Of a stretch of 64,000 nucleotides of DNA, positions 17,256-25,133 are shown piece by piece. How positions within the stretch are numbered: position 1 is the stretch's first letter; every line of letters starts with the position of its first letter. The stretch covers positions 992,001-1,056,000 of the forward strand of contig OZ241343.1 of assembly GCA_965200505.1 (NCBI GenBank). The letters are read 5' to 3'. Below the pieces are notes generated by a model. The model ran no database searches and was not told the origin of the DNA. It saw only the letters and a program-made list of their open reading frames with translations. The translations under genes and the position numbers were made by a program. Origin of the DNA: VXNE01 sp965200505 (lineage in GTDB: Bacteria > Pseudomonadota > Gammaproteobacteria > Pseudomonadales > Azotimanducaceae).

Positions 17256-20200
17256 CTACGAAAGCGGCGCGAACATCCGCTCCTTGAAGAGCGGCTCCAA
17301 CGCCTTCGCGCCTTCAAGGAAGCAGATGCCGTTGGCATACACTGCGTCCGTGTTGTCAGCGATCTTCTCCGCAATGAGGAACTGCTGATCGCGCCGAAAG
17401 TCCGCCGGCTTCCAGCCCTCTGTCTCGCGCCAGATCACGACCGTCTCCTGCCCATCCGCCACGCCGCGATAGATGAGGTACTTGCGCTCATCGTCGTGGT
17501 ACACCTTGCGTGTGCGCACCCGCAAGCCGAGCAGGTAGTTGAACGTCTCGGCGACATCCGCCCGTTCGGAACCGCCGTTGCCGTTGGCGTAGGTCGCAAG
17601 CCGGTAGTCGAAGGGACGCGCGAGCTGCTCGACGTTCAGCAGCGTGGCGCTCTCCCGCGTCTCCCACTCCATCATGTACTTGATGACGTAATCCTCGATC
17701 TCCATCATGCGCTGCACACCGGCCCCGGCGAACTCGATGTTGTTGAGGGCGTCCTCGTAGCTCTCTAAGCGGAGGTACTTGACGATGCGTGGGCTGCGCT
17801 CAGTTGCTTCCTCGCTCGACGCTTGGGGTTGGCCGGCCTTCCAATCCGGCGAGAACATGACCTTCTTGACCCGCGGCAGCACCACGTCGTCGAAGTGCTC
17901 CCCCATTTCCACCAGCACGAAACGCCGGCGCCCACCGTCTTCCCGGTTTAGGTTCACCACTGCGTGGGCGGTGGTGCCGGAACCGGCGAAGAAGTCCAGC
18001 ACAGTCGTGTCCGCCGAGCAGCCGGATGCGCGAAGGCAGTCCTCGACCAACCGCACGGCCTTGGCGAAGTCGAAGTTCTTCTCGCCGAACAAATCCTTGA
18101 GTGATCTTGGCCCGTGATTCGCGGAGGCATATTCGCTATCATCCCACCAAGTGTTGGGGCTGGCCCCGAGGTCCATCCGGGCCTTGAAGTCGATTTCTAT
18201 GCCGGTTTGCAGCCGGCGCACACGATGGTCGCCGAGCGTATCCGCTATGGTGCATGGCCCTCGATGCCATCTCTTCTCTACGACGACGCCTTCTTCCATT
18301 CTGTTCGGCCACACCGCTGTCTCGCCGTCCTGTGGCTCGTCGAGAATTCGGTACTCTTGGCTTTCGTCGTCCCAGTCCAGTTTAGGAACGCGCAACGAGT
18401 CGTCGTTGGCCACATAGATAGGGTAGTACAGCCGGGGCCTGTCTTCGCGACGATCTCCCTGACCGCTGCGGATGAGGTTGGTCCAAGCGTATCTCCCTTC
18501 CTCGTCAGACAGGGGGTAACGTTCCAGCTGTCCCTCAGTCTTTTCCAGCGCCGCTGGAGCAGACGCCTCATCGCCAAAGAAAAATGCATACTCGTGGCTA
18601 GGCGAAAACCGGCCCTTGGATTTGCGCCCAGCGGGATTGGAACGCACGGCCACCACGCCAAGCTCCGCCTCGAACAACTGCTGCATCAGCAAGCGCAGGC
18701 GTGACGCCTCCTCGTCGTCAATGGCGACGCAGACTACGCCGCCTTGGGTTAGCCACGGTTTGGCGGCCGCAAGCCGGTCTGCCATGAGCGAAAGCCAAGC
18801 CGAGTCCTTGTAGTCGTTCTTGTAGAGGATGGCCGATGCATCGGTGTTGTACGGGGGGTCGAGATAGACGCACTGGGCAGCGCCGCGGTACAGCTCGCCA
18901 AACAGTCCCAGCGCCTGAAAGTTCTCCGACCGCACAAGTATGCCATCGACCAGCTCGTCCAAGCCATCGCCATCCGAGACCGATGCAAGCAGCTCATCGT
19001 TGAAGCGCTGCTCGAAGTGTGCCGTGTCCAGCACCAGCGACGGGTGATCGGCAAGGAACGCCACTCGCTTGGCATCTTTGCCTTTGGCGGAGCTCCGATG
19101 ATTGAAAAGCGTCGTCTCCGCTTCGTCGATGGCGTACAACCGCTTCCATTCCTCCCACTGCGCTTCGCACTTGGCGATCTCGGCGTGGAAGCTGGCATCG
19201 ATCACGCGCAGCGAAATGCAATACTGCGCGTCCGTCACGAACTTGCGTTTCTCCCAGATCGTCTTCTGGAAAGTCTCCACTTGGGAGAGGAAGTCGATCA
19301 CTTGGCCGGCCGCCATCTTCATTAGCTGCAAAATTTGGAACCAGCCCCGCGCCCAGCCTTCGGCGGTGATTGGGTCGGTGGTTTCCACGCCATCGATGTT
19401 CAGCACTTCGTTCTTCAGGTAGAAGTCGAACTCGCGGGTGAGAAAAGCCTTCAAGTCCTTGTGGATGAAGAAGTCCGTGGTGTTGCGCCGAGTGTAGCGG
19501 CGCATGTGGTACTCGAACAGGGTGACGGGCTTCTCATCGTTGCGGTGGTGCTCGGCAGTCACGGCGGCGAGCGGGGCGGGGCCAAGGTGTTGGGGCAGAT
19601 CCTCCACCGCCTGCGCGATAAGCCCTTCCTGCAAATGGTTCTGGCCGTTCTTCGCCTTGTCCGCGCTTGTCGCGGGCCGATATTCGAACGGGATGTGCAG
19701 CTCCCGTGTCGCCTCTTGCCACTCGGCCTCCCCAAGGCGCGGGAAGAAGTACCGTTTCTCCCCCTTTACGTTGCCTTGTTCCACGTTGGCGTCCACCACG
19801 GCGAAGCGCACCTTGACCTCGCCGGCCTTGAAGGCGTAGTCCCGGAAGTGCTCGCCGGTCTTCACGTAGTACTGGTCCTTGTTGGCCCAGTGCAGATGCA
19901 CTTCCTCGCCGTTGTAGGGGATGGCGTAGCGCTCGCGGCGGGAGTAGCGGCGCTTGGAAATGATGTCGCCATCGTCGTAGTAGCGGCTGAAAAAACCATA
20001 CAAGTGCTGATAGAGCGTGGCCTGGGCGGCACCGAAGTCCAGCCCTTGCTGCGCCAAGTGCCGTTCTTGGCGGCGCTTCAAGTCGAGATAGCGCTCGCCG
20101 AGCGGCGTCTCGTGGAACGCCGCTTGCAGGTTGCCGTCGCTGTCGAGCGCTTTGCGGCCAAGGAGTTCGTCGATCTCCCTTTGTACTTCACCCACCTGCT

Positions 20201-20399
20201 TGGCGATCACTTTTTGTTCGTGGAGCGCCCCTTGGGAGAGTTCGTCCTCTATGAGCTTCGGCAGGTCTTCGGCGATGTAGCGCTCTATCACGTCCCGCTT
20301 GTGGTTCATGATGCGGTAGATGCCGAAGTCCAAATCCGCGCTGTCGAACTGGAACAGCTCGCGCAGCAGGGCTTGGAACCGCGTTTGATGTTCGCTCAT
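17256..20399 (-). CDS. Type III-like adenine-specific DNA methyltransferase (Mod)
   Basis: Predicted N6-adenine methyltransferase of beta type: motif IV YLDPPYNTD (514-517 DPPY) precedes motif I DFFAGSGTTAHAV (about 802-810). At 1047 residues it is well above classical Mod proteins (about 600-700), because of an N-terminal region of about 480 residues that is charged and helical (coiled-coil-like at 50-120) and has no motif I can name. The ATG at 20399 begins MSEHQTRFQALLRELFQFD; longer starts would run into the LLM gene. It pairs with the Res subunit downstream. The sequence it recognises cannot be read. Confidence 0.85.
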   Translation of the reverse strand: MSEHQTRFQALLRELFQFDSADLDFGIYRIMNHKRDVIERYIAEDLPKLIEDELSQGALHEQKVIAKQVGEVQREIDELLGRKALDSDGNLQAAFHETPLGERYLDLKRRQERHLAQQGLDFGAAQATLYQHLYGFFSRYYDDGDIISKRRYSRRERYAIPYNGEEVHLHWANKDQYYVKTGEHFRDYAFKAGEVKVRFAVVDANVEQGNVKGEKRYFFPRLGEAEWQEATRELHIPFEYRPATSADKAKNGQNHLQEGLIAQAVEDLPQHLGPAPLAAVTAEHHRNDEKPVTLFEYHMRRYTRRNTTDFFIHKDLKAFLTREFDFYLKNEVLNIDGVETTDPITAEGWARGWFQILQLMKMAAGQVIDFLSQVETFQKTIWEKRKFVTDAQYCISLRVIDASFHAEIAKCEAQWEEWKRLYAIDEAETTLFNHRSSAKGKDAKRVAFLADHPSLVLDTAHFEQRFNDELLASVSDGDGLDELVDGILVRSENFQALGLFGELYRGAAQCVYLDPPYNTDASAILYKNDYKDSAWLSLMADRLAAAKPWLTQGGVVCVAIDDEEASRLRLLMQQLFEAELGVVAVRSNPAGRKSKGRFSPSHEYAFFFGDEASAPAALEKTEGQLERYPLSDEEGRYAWTNLIRSGQGDRREDRPRLYYPIYVANDDSLRVPKLDWDDESQEYRILDEPQDGETAVWPNRMEEGVVVEKRWHRGPCTIADTLGDHRVRRLQTGIEIDFKARMDLGASPNTWWDDSEYASANHGPRSLKDLFGEKNFDFAKAVRLVEDCLRASGCSADTTVLDFFAGSGTTAHAVVNLNREDGGRRRFVLVEMGEHFDDVVLPRVKKVMFSPDWKAGQPQASSEEATERSPRIVKYLRLESYEDALNNIEFAGAGVQRMMEIEDYVIKYMMEWETRESATLLNVEQLARPFDYRLATYANGNGGSERADVAETFNYLLGLRVRTRKVYHDDERKYLIYRGVADGQETVVIWRETEGWKPADFRRDQQFLIAEKIADNTDAVYANGICFLEGAKALEPLFKERMFAPLS

Positions 20400-20440
20400 G
20401 GTTCGCTCCCCGCAGCGCGTCTTTGCCCCGCACTGCCCAG

Positions 20441-21442
20441 CTAGAAGCTGAAGTTCCCCGCCGTAAACGCCTCGAACGTCACCCGGGCCTCTTCCGGGCT
20501 CGACGCCCCCAGCGGAGCCACGATGTGCGTGTCCACGCCGTTTGCGGCGTCTTCGCGCAGGCCGGTGCGCACTTCGTCCGCGGTGCCGATGAGGGCCACT
20601 TCGTCGATGAGCGCCTCGGTGAAGGCACCCGTGGTGCGGGCGCGGTCTTTGGCGGCCCAGCCTTCGAGGATTTCCCGCGCCGTGTCCTCGTAGCCCGCCC
20701 AGGCGAGGAAGTTGTTGTACACCGGGTTCGCATAGTAGGGGGCGAAGTGCTGGCGGAAGCGGGCGCGGCCCTGCTCCGGGTCGTCCGTCACCATCACCAT
20801 CTTGCGGTTCACCACCTCCACGTCCTCCGCCCGCTTGCCGGCGCGTTCGGCACCGATGCGAACGTGTTCCATCATGCGCGGCAGCGCCCGCTTGGGCCAC
20901 AGGTTGAAAATCACCCCATCGCCGTGTTCGGCGGCCATCTCGATCATCTTGGGGCGCAGCGCGGCGAGGTAGAGGGGCGGCGGATTGTCCATCGGCGCTT
21001 GCCGATAGCCGTTGCTCGACAGCGTGGTGAGGTTGAAGTTGGTGCGGCCGCCCGCGAGCATTTCGCGCACGATGATGGCCGTCTCCTTCACCCGCGTGAG
21101 CGGCTTTTCGAGCGGGATGCCGTTGAAGCGCGTCATGATGGTCTCGCTCGACGAGCCAAGCCCCATCACGAAACGCCCCGGATACACTTGGCCGAGCACG
21201 TTCGCGGTGGCCGCCAACACCGAGGGTGCGCGGGTATATACCGGCGTGACCGCGCAGCCCACGCGCATGCCCTGGATGTGCGGCGCCACCGCCGCCGCCA
21301 TCGTGAGCGAATCCGGCGCCCCGGAATCCGAAAACCAAGCGTCCTGGTAGCCGTTCGCCTCCGCCCACTTGACGAGTTCGATGGTGTCTTCAATGCGCGG
21401 CCCCATCGGCAATGTCACGGCCACGCGCTTCGCATGCGCCAT
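20441..21442 (-). CDS. LLM-class flavin-dependent oxidoreductase
   Basis: A 333-residue luciferase-like TIM-barrel monooxygenase or F420-type oxidoreductase. Family traits are AEANGYQDAWFSDS near the N-terminus, the conserved GRFVMGLGSS and PPPLYLAALRPKMIEMAAEHGDG. A strong AGGGAGGGG lies just before the ATG at 21442. It is 41 bases upstream of mod on the same strand, but a related gene at 31715 lies among metabolic genes, so I read it as metabolic rather than part of the RM system. Substrate unknown. Confidence 0.85.
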   Translation of the reverse strand: MAHAKRVAVTLPMGPRIEDTIELVKWAEANGYQDAWFSDSGAPDSLTMAAAVAPHIQGMRVGCAVTPVYTRAPSVLAATANVLGQVYPGRFVMGLGSSSETIMTRFNGIPLEKPLTRVKETAIIVREMLAGGRTNFNLTTLSSNGYRQAPMDNPPPLYLAALRPKMIEMAAEHGDGVIFNLWPKRALPRMMEHVRIGAERAGKRAEDVEVVNRKMVMVTDDPEQGRARFRQHFAPYYANPVYNNFLAWAGYEDTAREILEGWAAKDRARTTGAFTEALIDEVALIGTADEVRTGLREDAANGVDTHIVAPLGASSPEEARVTFEAFTAGNFSF

Positions 21443-21603
21443 CTTTCCCCTCCCTTTGAGTTCGTCGCGGGTGTCTTCGAGCCGGGTACAAGGTTCGCAT
21501 TTTGGCGCCTTGGCCGGCAACCGCGGGCGCTCGCCCGCCCCCACGAACCGCAATAAGCTACCGTCGCGGCCTCGGATGGCTGAGGGCAACGCTGGGAGAC
21601 GCG

Positions 21604-23154
21604 ATGAGCTGGAATGACGAAGTGGCCGAACTGCGGCGGCAGGTGGCGCTCGCCGAGGAAATGGGCGGTGCGGATAGCGTCGCGTTCCATCACTCGCGGG
21701 GCCGGTTGACGGTGCGCGAACGGGTCGCGCTGCTTGAAGACCCCGGCACGTTCCACGAGATCGGCGCCATCGCCGGCACCGCCACATGGGAAGGCGACCA
21801 AGTGGCCAAGCTGAAACCTGCCAACTCGGTGGCCGGCACGGTGTTGGTGAATGGGCGCAAGGTGGCGTTCAGCGGCGGCGACTTCACCATTCGCGGCGCC
21901 GCCGCCGATGCCGCAATCGCCAACAAGGGCAGCTTCGCCGAGCGTTTCGCGCTCGAGGCCCACATTCCCTATGTGCGGCTGCTGGACGCCACTGGCGGCA
22001 GCGTGAAGACGTTCGAGCAGATGGGCCGCACCTATCTGCCCGGCAACGCCGGCACCAATCTCTCCGCGGAGCTTCTGCAATATGTGCCGGTGGCCTCCGC
22101 CGTGCTCGGCTCGGTGGCCGGTTTGCCGGCTGTGCAAGCGTGCCTCAGCCACTTCAACGTGATGGTGAAGGGCACCAGCCAAGTGTTCGTCGCTGGGCCC
22201 AAGGTCGTCGAACAGGCCACCGGCCAGACGATCACCAAGGAAGACCTCGGCGACGAGCGCATCCAAGTGAAGAACGGCGTCATCATGAATCTCGCCCAAG
22301 ACGAAGCCGAGGCGATTGCCCAGGTGCGACGCTTCCTCTCGTTCTTGCCTGCGAACGTTTGGAAAGCGCCGCCAATAGCCGAGGCCGTGGACGACCCGCA
22401 GCGCCGCGACGAATCGCTGCTCGCCGCCGTGCCGAGGGAGCGCCGCCGCATCTACGAGCCACGCAAGATTCTCGACGCCGTGCTCGACCACGGCAGCTTC
22501 TTCGAGATGGGGCCGTATTACGGCCGCGCCCGCATCACCGGCCTCGCCAGATTGAATGGCCATCCGGTGGGCGTGATGGCCAACCACCCGAAGTTCAACG
22601 GCGGTTCCATGGACGTGGCCGCCGGCGAGAAGACCATCCGCCTCATCGAACTATGCGACACGTTCCATTTGCCGCTGGTTTACTTCGCCGACGAGCCGGG
22701 CTTCTCCGTCGGCAAGGCACAGGAGCAACTCGGCATCGTGCGCGCCGGTGCCCGCATCACCACCACCATGGCGTTGAGCCGAATGCCCTATGTGTGCATC
22801 GTGCTGCGGCAACTCTACGGTGTGGCCGGTGGCCTGCATCAGCGTGGCACGGGCCTCTATCGGCGGTATTGTTGGCCATCGACCCACGGCGGCTCCATGC
22901 ACATCGAAGGGGGCGCCGCCATCGCCTACAAGCGCGAAATCGAGAACGCGACAGACCCGGAAGCGAAGCGCGAGGAAATCGAAGCCCGGCTGCAGGCCAT
23001 CTCGTCGCCGTTCCGCAACGCCCACGCCTTCGGCATCGAGGAGATAATCGACCCACGCGACACCCGACCGCTGCTCGTGGATTTCATCAACGACGCCCAA
23101 AGCGTGCTCGCGACACAGCTGGGACCGGGCAAGGGGCCGAGCTACCGGCCTTAG
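21604..23154 (+). CDS. Acyl-CoA carboxylase, carboxyltransferase (beta) subunit
   Basis: A 516-residue carboxyltransferase of the propionyl/methylcrotonyl-CoA carboxylase class, which moves CO2 from biotin to an acyl-CoA. It has the N-terminal RGRLTVRERVALLEDPGTF block, a first crotonase-like domain, the LDATGG glycine motif (LLDATGGSVKTFEQ) and the C-terminal domain with YGVAGGLHQRGTG and EGGAAIAYKREIE. No biotin carboxylase or biotin carrier gene is near, so the partner must be elsewhere. It diverges from the LLM gene across a 161-base spacer. Confidence 0.9.
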   Translation: MSWNDEVAELRRQVALAEEMGGADSVAFHHSRGRLTVRERVALLEDPGTFHEIGAIAGTATWEGDQVAKLKPANSVAGTVLVNGRKVAFSGGDFTIRGAAADAAIANKGSFAERFALEAHIPYVRLLDATGGSVKTFEQMGRTYLPGNAGTNLSAELLQYVPVASAVLGSVAGLPAVQACLSHFNVMVKGTSQVFVAGPKVVEQATGQTITKEDLGDERIQVKNGVIMNLAQDEAEAIAQVRRFLSFLPANVWKAPPIAEAVDDPQRRDESLLAAVPRERRRIYEPRKILDAVLDHGSFFEMGPYYGRARITGLARLNGHPVGVMANHPKFNGGSMDVAAGEKTIRLIELCDTFHLPLVYFADEPGFSVGKAQEQLGIVRAGARITTTMALSRMPYVCIVLRQLYGVAGGLHQRGTGLYRRYCWPSTHGGSMHIEGGAAIAYKREIENATDPEAKREEIEARLQAISSPFRNAHAFGIEEIIDPRDTRPLLVDFINDAQSVLATQLGPGKGPSYRP

Positions 23155-23210
23155 TGGCGAATGGCAAGTGCGCCGACAAAGCACCCGCTTCCCCGTGCCG
23201 CCGCACCTCA

Positions 23211-23239
23211 TTGGAGAAGAACGCCTGTCTTCATACAAT
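23211..23239 (+). promoter_or_regulatory. Promoter before ATPase 2
   Basis: TTGGAG (23211-23216) and TACAAT (23234-23239) are separated by 17 bases, a good sigma70-like spacing, ending 29 bases before the ATG at 23269. It lies just after the carboxyltransferase stop and gives the ATPase its own transcript. Confidence 0.5.
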
Positions 23240-23268
23240 GCGCCGAAACCTCTCGGCGAGACTGGCGC

Positions 23269-24462
23269 ATGAGCAGCCCCCCAGAGAGACGCATCCCCAG
23301 TGAACTCTTCCGCCCGGGCGAAGGTGCCCGCCCGCCATTTTTGGCTGGGCGGGCGGCAGAACAACGGATCCTCGCGGATGCGGCCAAGGAACTCGACGAA
23401 AGGGATGGCCAAGGGCGGGCGAACGTCTCGCAGAACATCGTCCTGTATGGCCCCCGAGGCAACGGCAAGACGGCGCTGACGTTGTGGCTTGAAGAGTTGG
23501 CCGCGGACAAACGCCGCGGTTGGACGCCGGTGCGAGTAAATGCCGGAGAGAGCGGCGGCGACCACGCGGTGCTCGCCAAGTTGCTGGCGCCGGAACCATG
23601 GCGCAAGCAGGTATTGGAGAGCGGTTTCCGTGCGTCCGCCTTCGGCTTGCGGGTGTCTCTTCCCGCTCGAACCGACGGCACTTGGAGCATCGCCCAAGCG
23701 TTGGCTTCACGGCTGGCGCGCGCTCCGTGCTTGGTAATCATTGACGAAGCCCACATGCTTGGGGCACCAGCGAGCAGGCTGCTGCTGAACGCCAGCCATG
23801 AGCTTCGGGCCGCCGGGGCTCCGCTGCTGCTCGTGCTTGCGGGAACGCCGGAGCTGGAAGACGTGTTGCATTCCGCCAAGGCATCGCATTGGGAGCGGGG
23901 GCGCAAAATGCCCTTAGGCCGGTTGGCAGCCGAGCACGCGCCGAGCGCCTTTTTGACGCCGCTGCAAACACACGGCGCGACCATGACGGAAGAAGCCCTG
24001 AACATCGCATTGCAGGAGACTGCCGGCTACCCGTTCTTCATTCAGTTGTTCGGAAGGCACTTGGTTGAGGCGATGAACCATGCACAGTCCCTTGAGGCCA
24101 ACAACGCCATCGCGGAACGGGCTGCCAAAGGCTTCCATCGGGATCAGGGCGAGTTCTACAAGGGCCGGCGCAGCGAACTCAGATTGCACGGCACTTTGCC
24201 CACGGCCGCGGCTTGGGGTGCCATCCGCGGGTTCGGCGAGGGCGCATCCTGCGACCTGGTGCTGGCCGCCATGACACCGCACTGCGACGATGCGGACGAA
24301 GTGTGGCGCCACCTGCAACGCAGCGGCGCGTTGTGGGAGACCGGAGAAGGCGTACAAGCAGGCATACCCAGCCTGCTGGACAGCGCAGTGCGCGCCGCGG
24401 GGCCCGCCGCGGAAGACGCCTACCGGGCCGGGCTGGCGATCGGACGTGATTGGGCGCGATAG
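23269..24462 (+). CDS. Small AAA/Arch_ATPase-like protein, copy 2
   Basis: A 397-residue P-loop ATPase with Walker A GPRGNGKT (61-68), Walker B LVIIDEAHML (about 155-164), LLVLAGTPELE and YPFFIQLFGRHLV. It is the paralogue of the 12409-13470 protein and is longer mainly between Walker A and Walker B. The two copies lie in the same orientation about 10 kb apart, bracketing the RM genes. Function unknown; ATPases of this Arch_ATPase/STAND-like type often act as switches or partners of mobile or defence genes. Confidence 0.8.
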   Translation: MSSPPERRIPSELFRPGEGARPPFLAGRAAEQRILADAAKELDERDGQGRANVSQNIVLYGPRGNGKTALTLWLEELAADKRRGWTPVRVNAGESGGDHAVLAKLLAPEPWRKQVLESGFRASAFGLRVSLPARTDGTWSIAQALASRLARAPCLVIIDEAHMLGAPASRLLLNASHELRAAGAPLLLVLAGTPELEDVLHSAKASHWERGRKMPLGRLAAEHAPSAFLTPLQTHGATMTEEALNIALQETAGYPFFIQLFGRHLVEAMNHAQSLEANNAIAERAAKGFHRDQGEFYKGRRSELRLHGTLPTAAAWGAIRGFGEGASCDLVLAAMTPHCDDADEVWRHLQRSGALWETGEGVQAGIPSLLDSAVRAAGPAAEDAYRAGLAIGRDWAR

Positions 24463-24565
24463 AACCACTTGCTACGGCGCGGCGGGTCCGCAAGGCCGAG
24501 CTTGCCCCGCCATAAGGAAGCGGAAGATACCGCTGCACCCCCGTCTAGCCCGCCGGCGTACCCGA

Positions 24566-24571
24566 TATACT
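24566..24571 (+). promoter_or_regulatory. -10 box before the AbrB-type gene
   Basis: TATACT lies 33 bases before the ATG at 24605, and an AGAGGGG ribosome binding sequence follows. No clear -35 box is visible. Confidence 0.35.
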
Positions 24572-24604
24572 CCTTCGGGCTTGGCTACCGTAGAGGGGCT
24601 ACTG

Positions 24605-24829
24605 ATGGAACTCGCACGAATCGGCGCCCGTGGCCAGACCACGATTCCCAAGCGTGTGCGTGTGGCCGCCAATCTCCATGCCGGCGACACGCTAGCCTTT
24701 GAAGTGCAGCCGGACCACTTAGTCGTCCGCAAGGTGCCCGTGGCCCAAGACGCTTACCTGCAGGGCTTGGCGCAAACCCTCGACGAATGGAACTCGCCGC
24801 AGGATGAGGAGGCGTGGCGGGATCTCTGA
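24605..24829 (+). CDS. AbrB/MazE-type antitoxin, orphan
   Basis: A 74-residue swapped-hairpin AbrB-type DNA-binding protein (ARIGARGQTTIPKRVR, then GDTLAFEVQPDHLVVRKV). The C-terminal tail EWNSPQDEEAWRDL resembles the toxin-neutralising tails of MazE-like antitoxins, which normally precede a PemK/MazF toxin. No toxin-sized frame follows within the next 300 bases, so this looks like an orphan. It may regulate itself. Confidence 0.8.
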   Translation: MELARIGARGQTTIPKRVRVAANLHAGDTLAFEVQPDHLVVRKVPVAQDAYLQGLAQTLDEWNSPQDEEAWRDL

Positions 24830-25133
24830 GGTTGGGCCAACGTCTAAGCCAAGTTTGGGTGAGATCGATCGAAGGACTTGCTTTCCTAGTCCCGTCTATG
24901 TGACCATTATGGTGTGACTGCCGAACGAGGCACCAATGTGGCCACTATCAACGCGCTCGACGTCGTCTCAAGCTCTTCACGCTCGACGACCACCTGATCG
25001 TGCGCAAGACTGGCACCTTGTCAATGTGCGATGCGCAGGCTGTCCAAGCCGGGTTGCGACGATGCCTCGCCATCTGATGGACAGGCGAGCTGCGACATCG
25101 CCATCTGAGCCGAACAGCGGCCAGGCATCGGCC
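24830..25133. other. Spacer before the STAND-type gene
   Basis: About 300 bases between the AbrB gene and the HTH-nuclease-STAND gene. No MazF/PemK toxin frame is present. The STAND gene frame is open back to an ATG at 24936, but that 66-residue extension has no recognisable domain and no CxxC zinc knuckles as in full MqsA, so it is treated as leader. It probably holds the promoter for the downstream gene. Confidence 0.45.

Noticed and set aside
24936..25133. Upstream ATG for the STAND gene and possible MqsA zinc domain
   Set aside because: The extension lacks the CxxC pairs of MqsA and has no recognisable fold, so the shorter start was kept.
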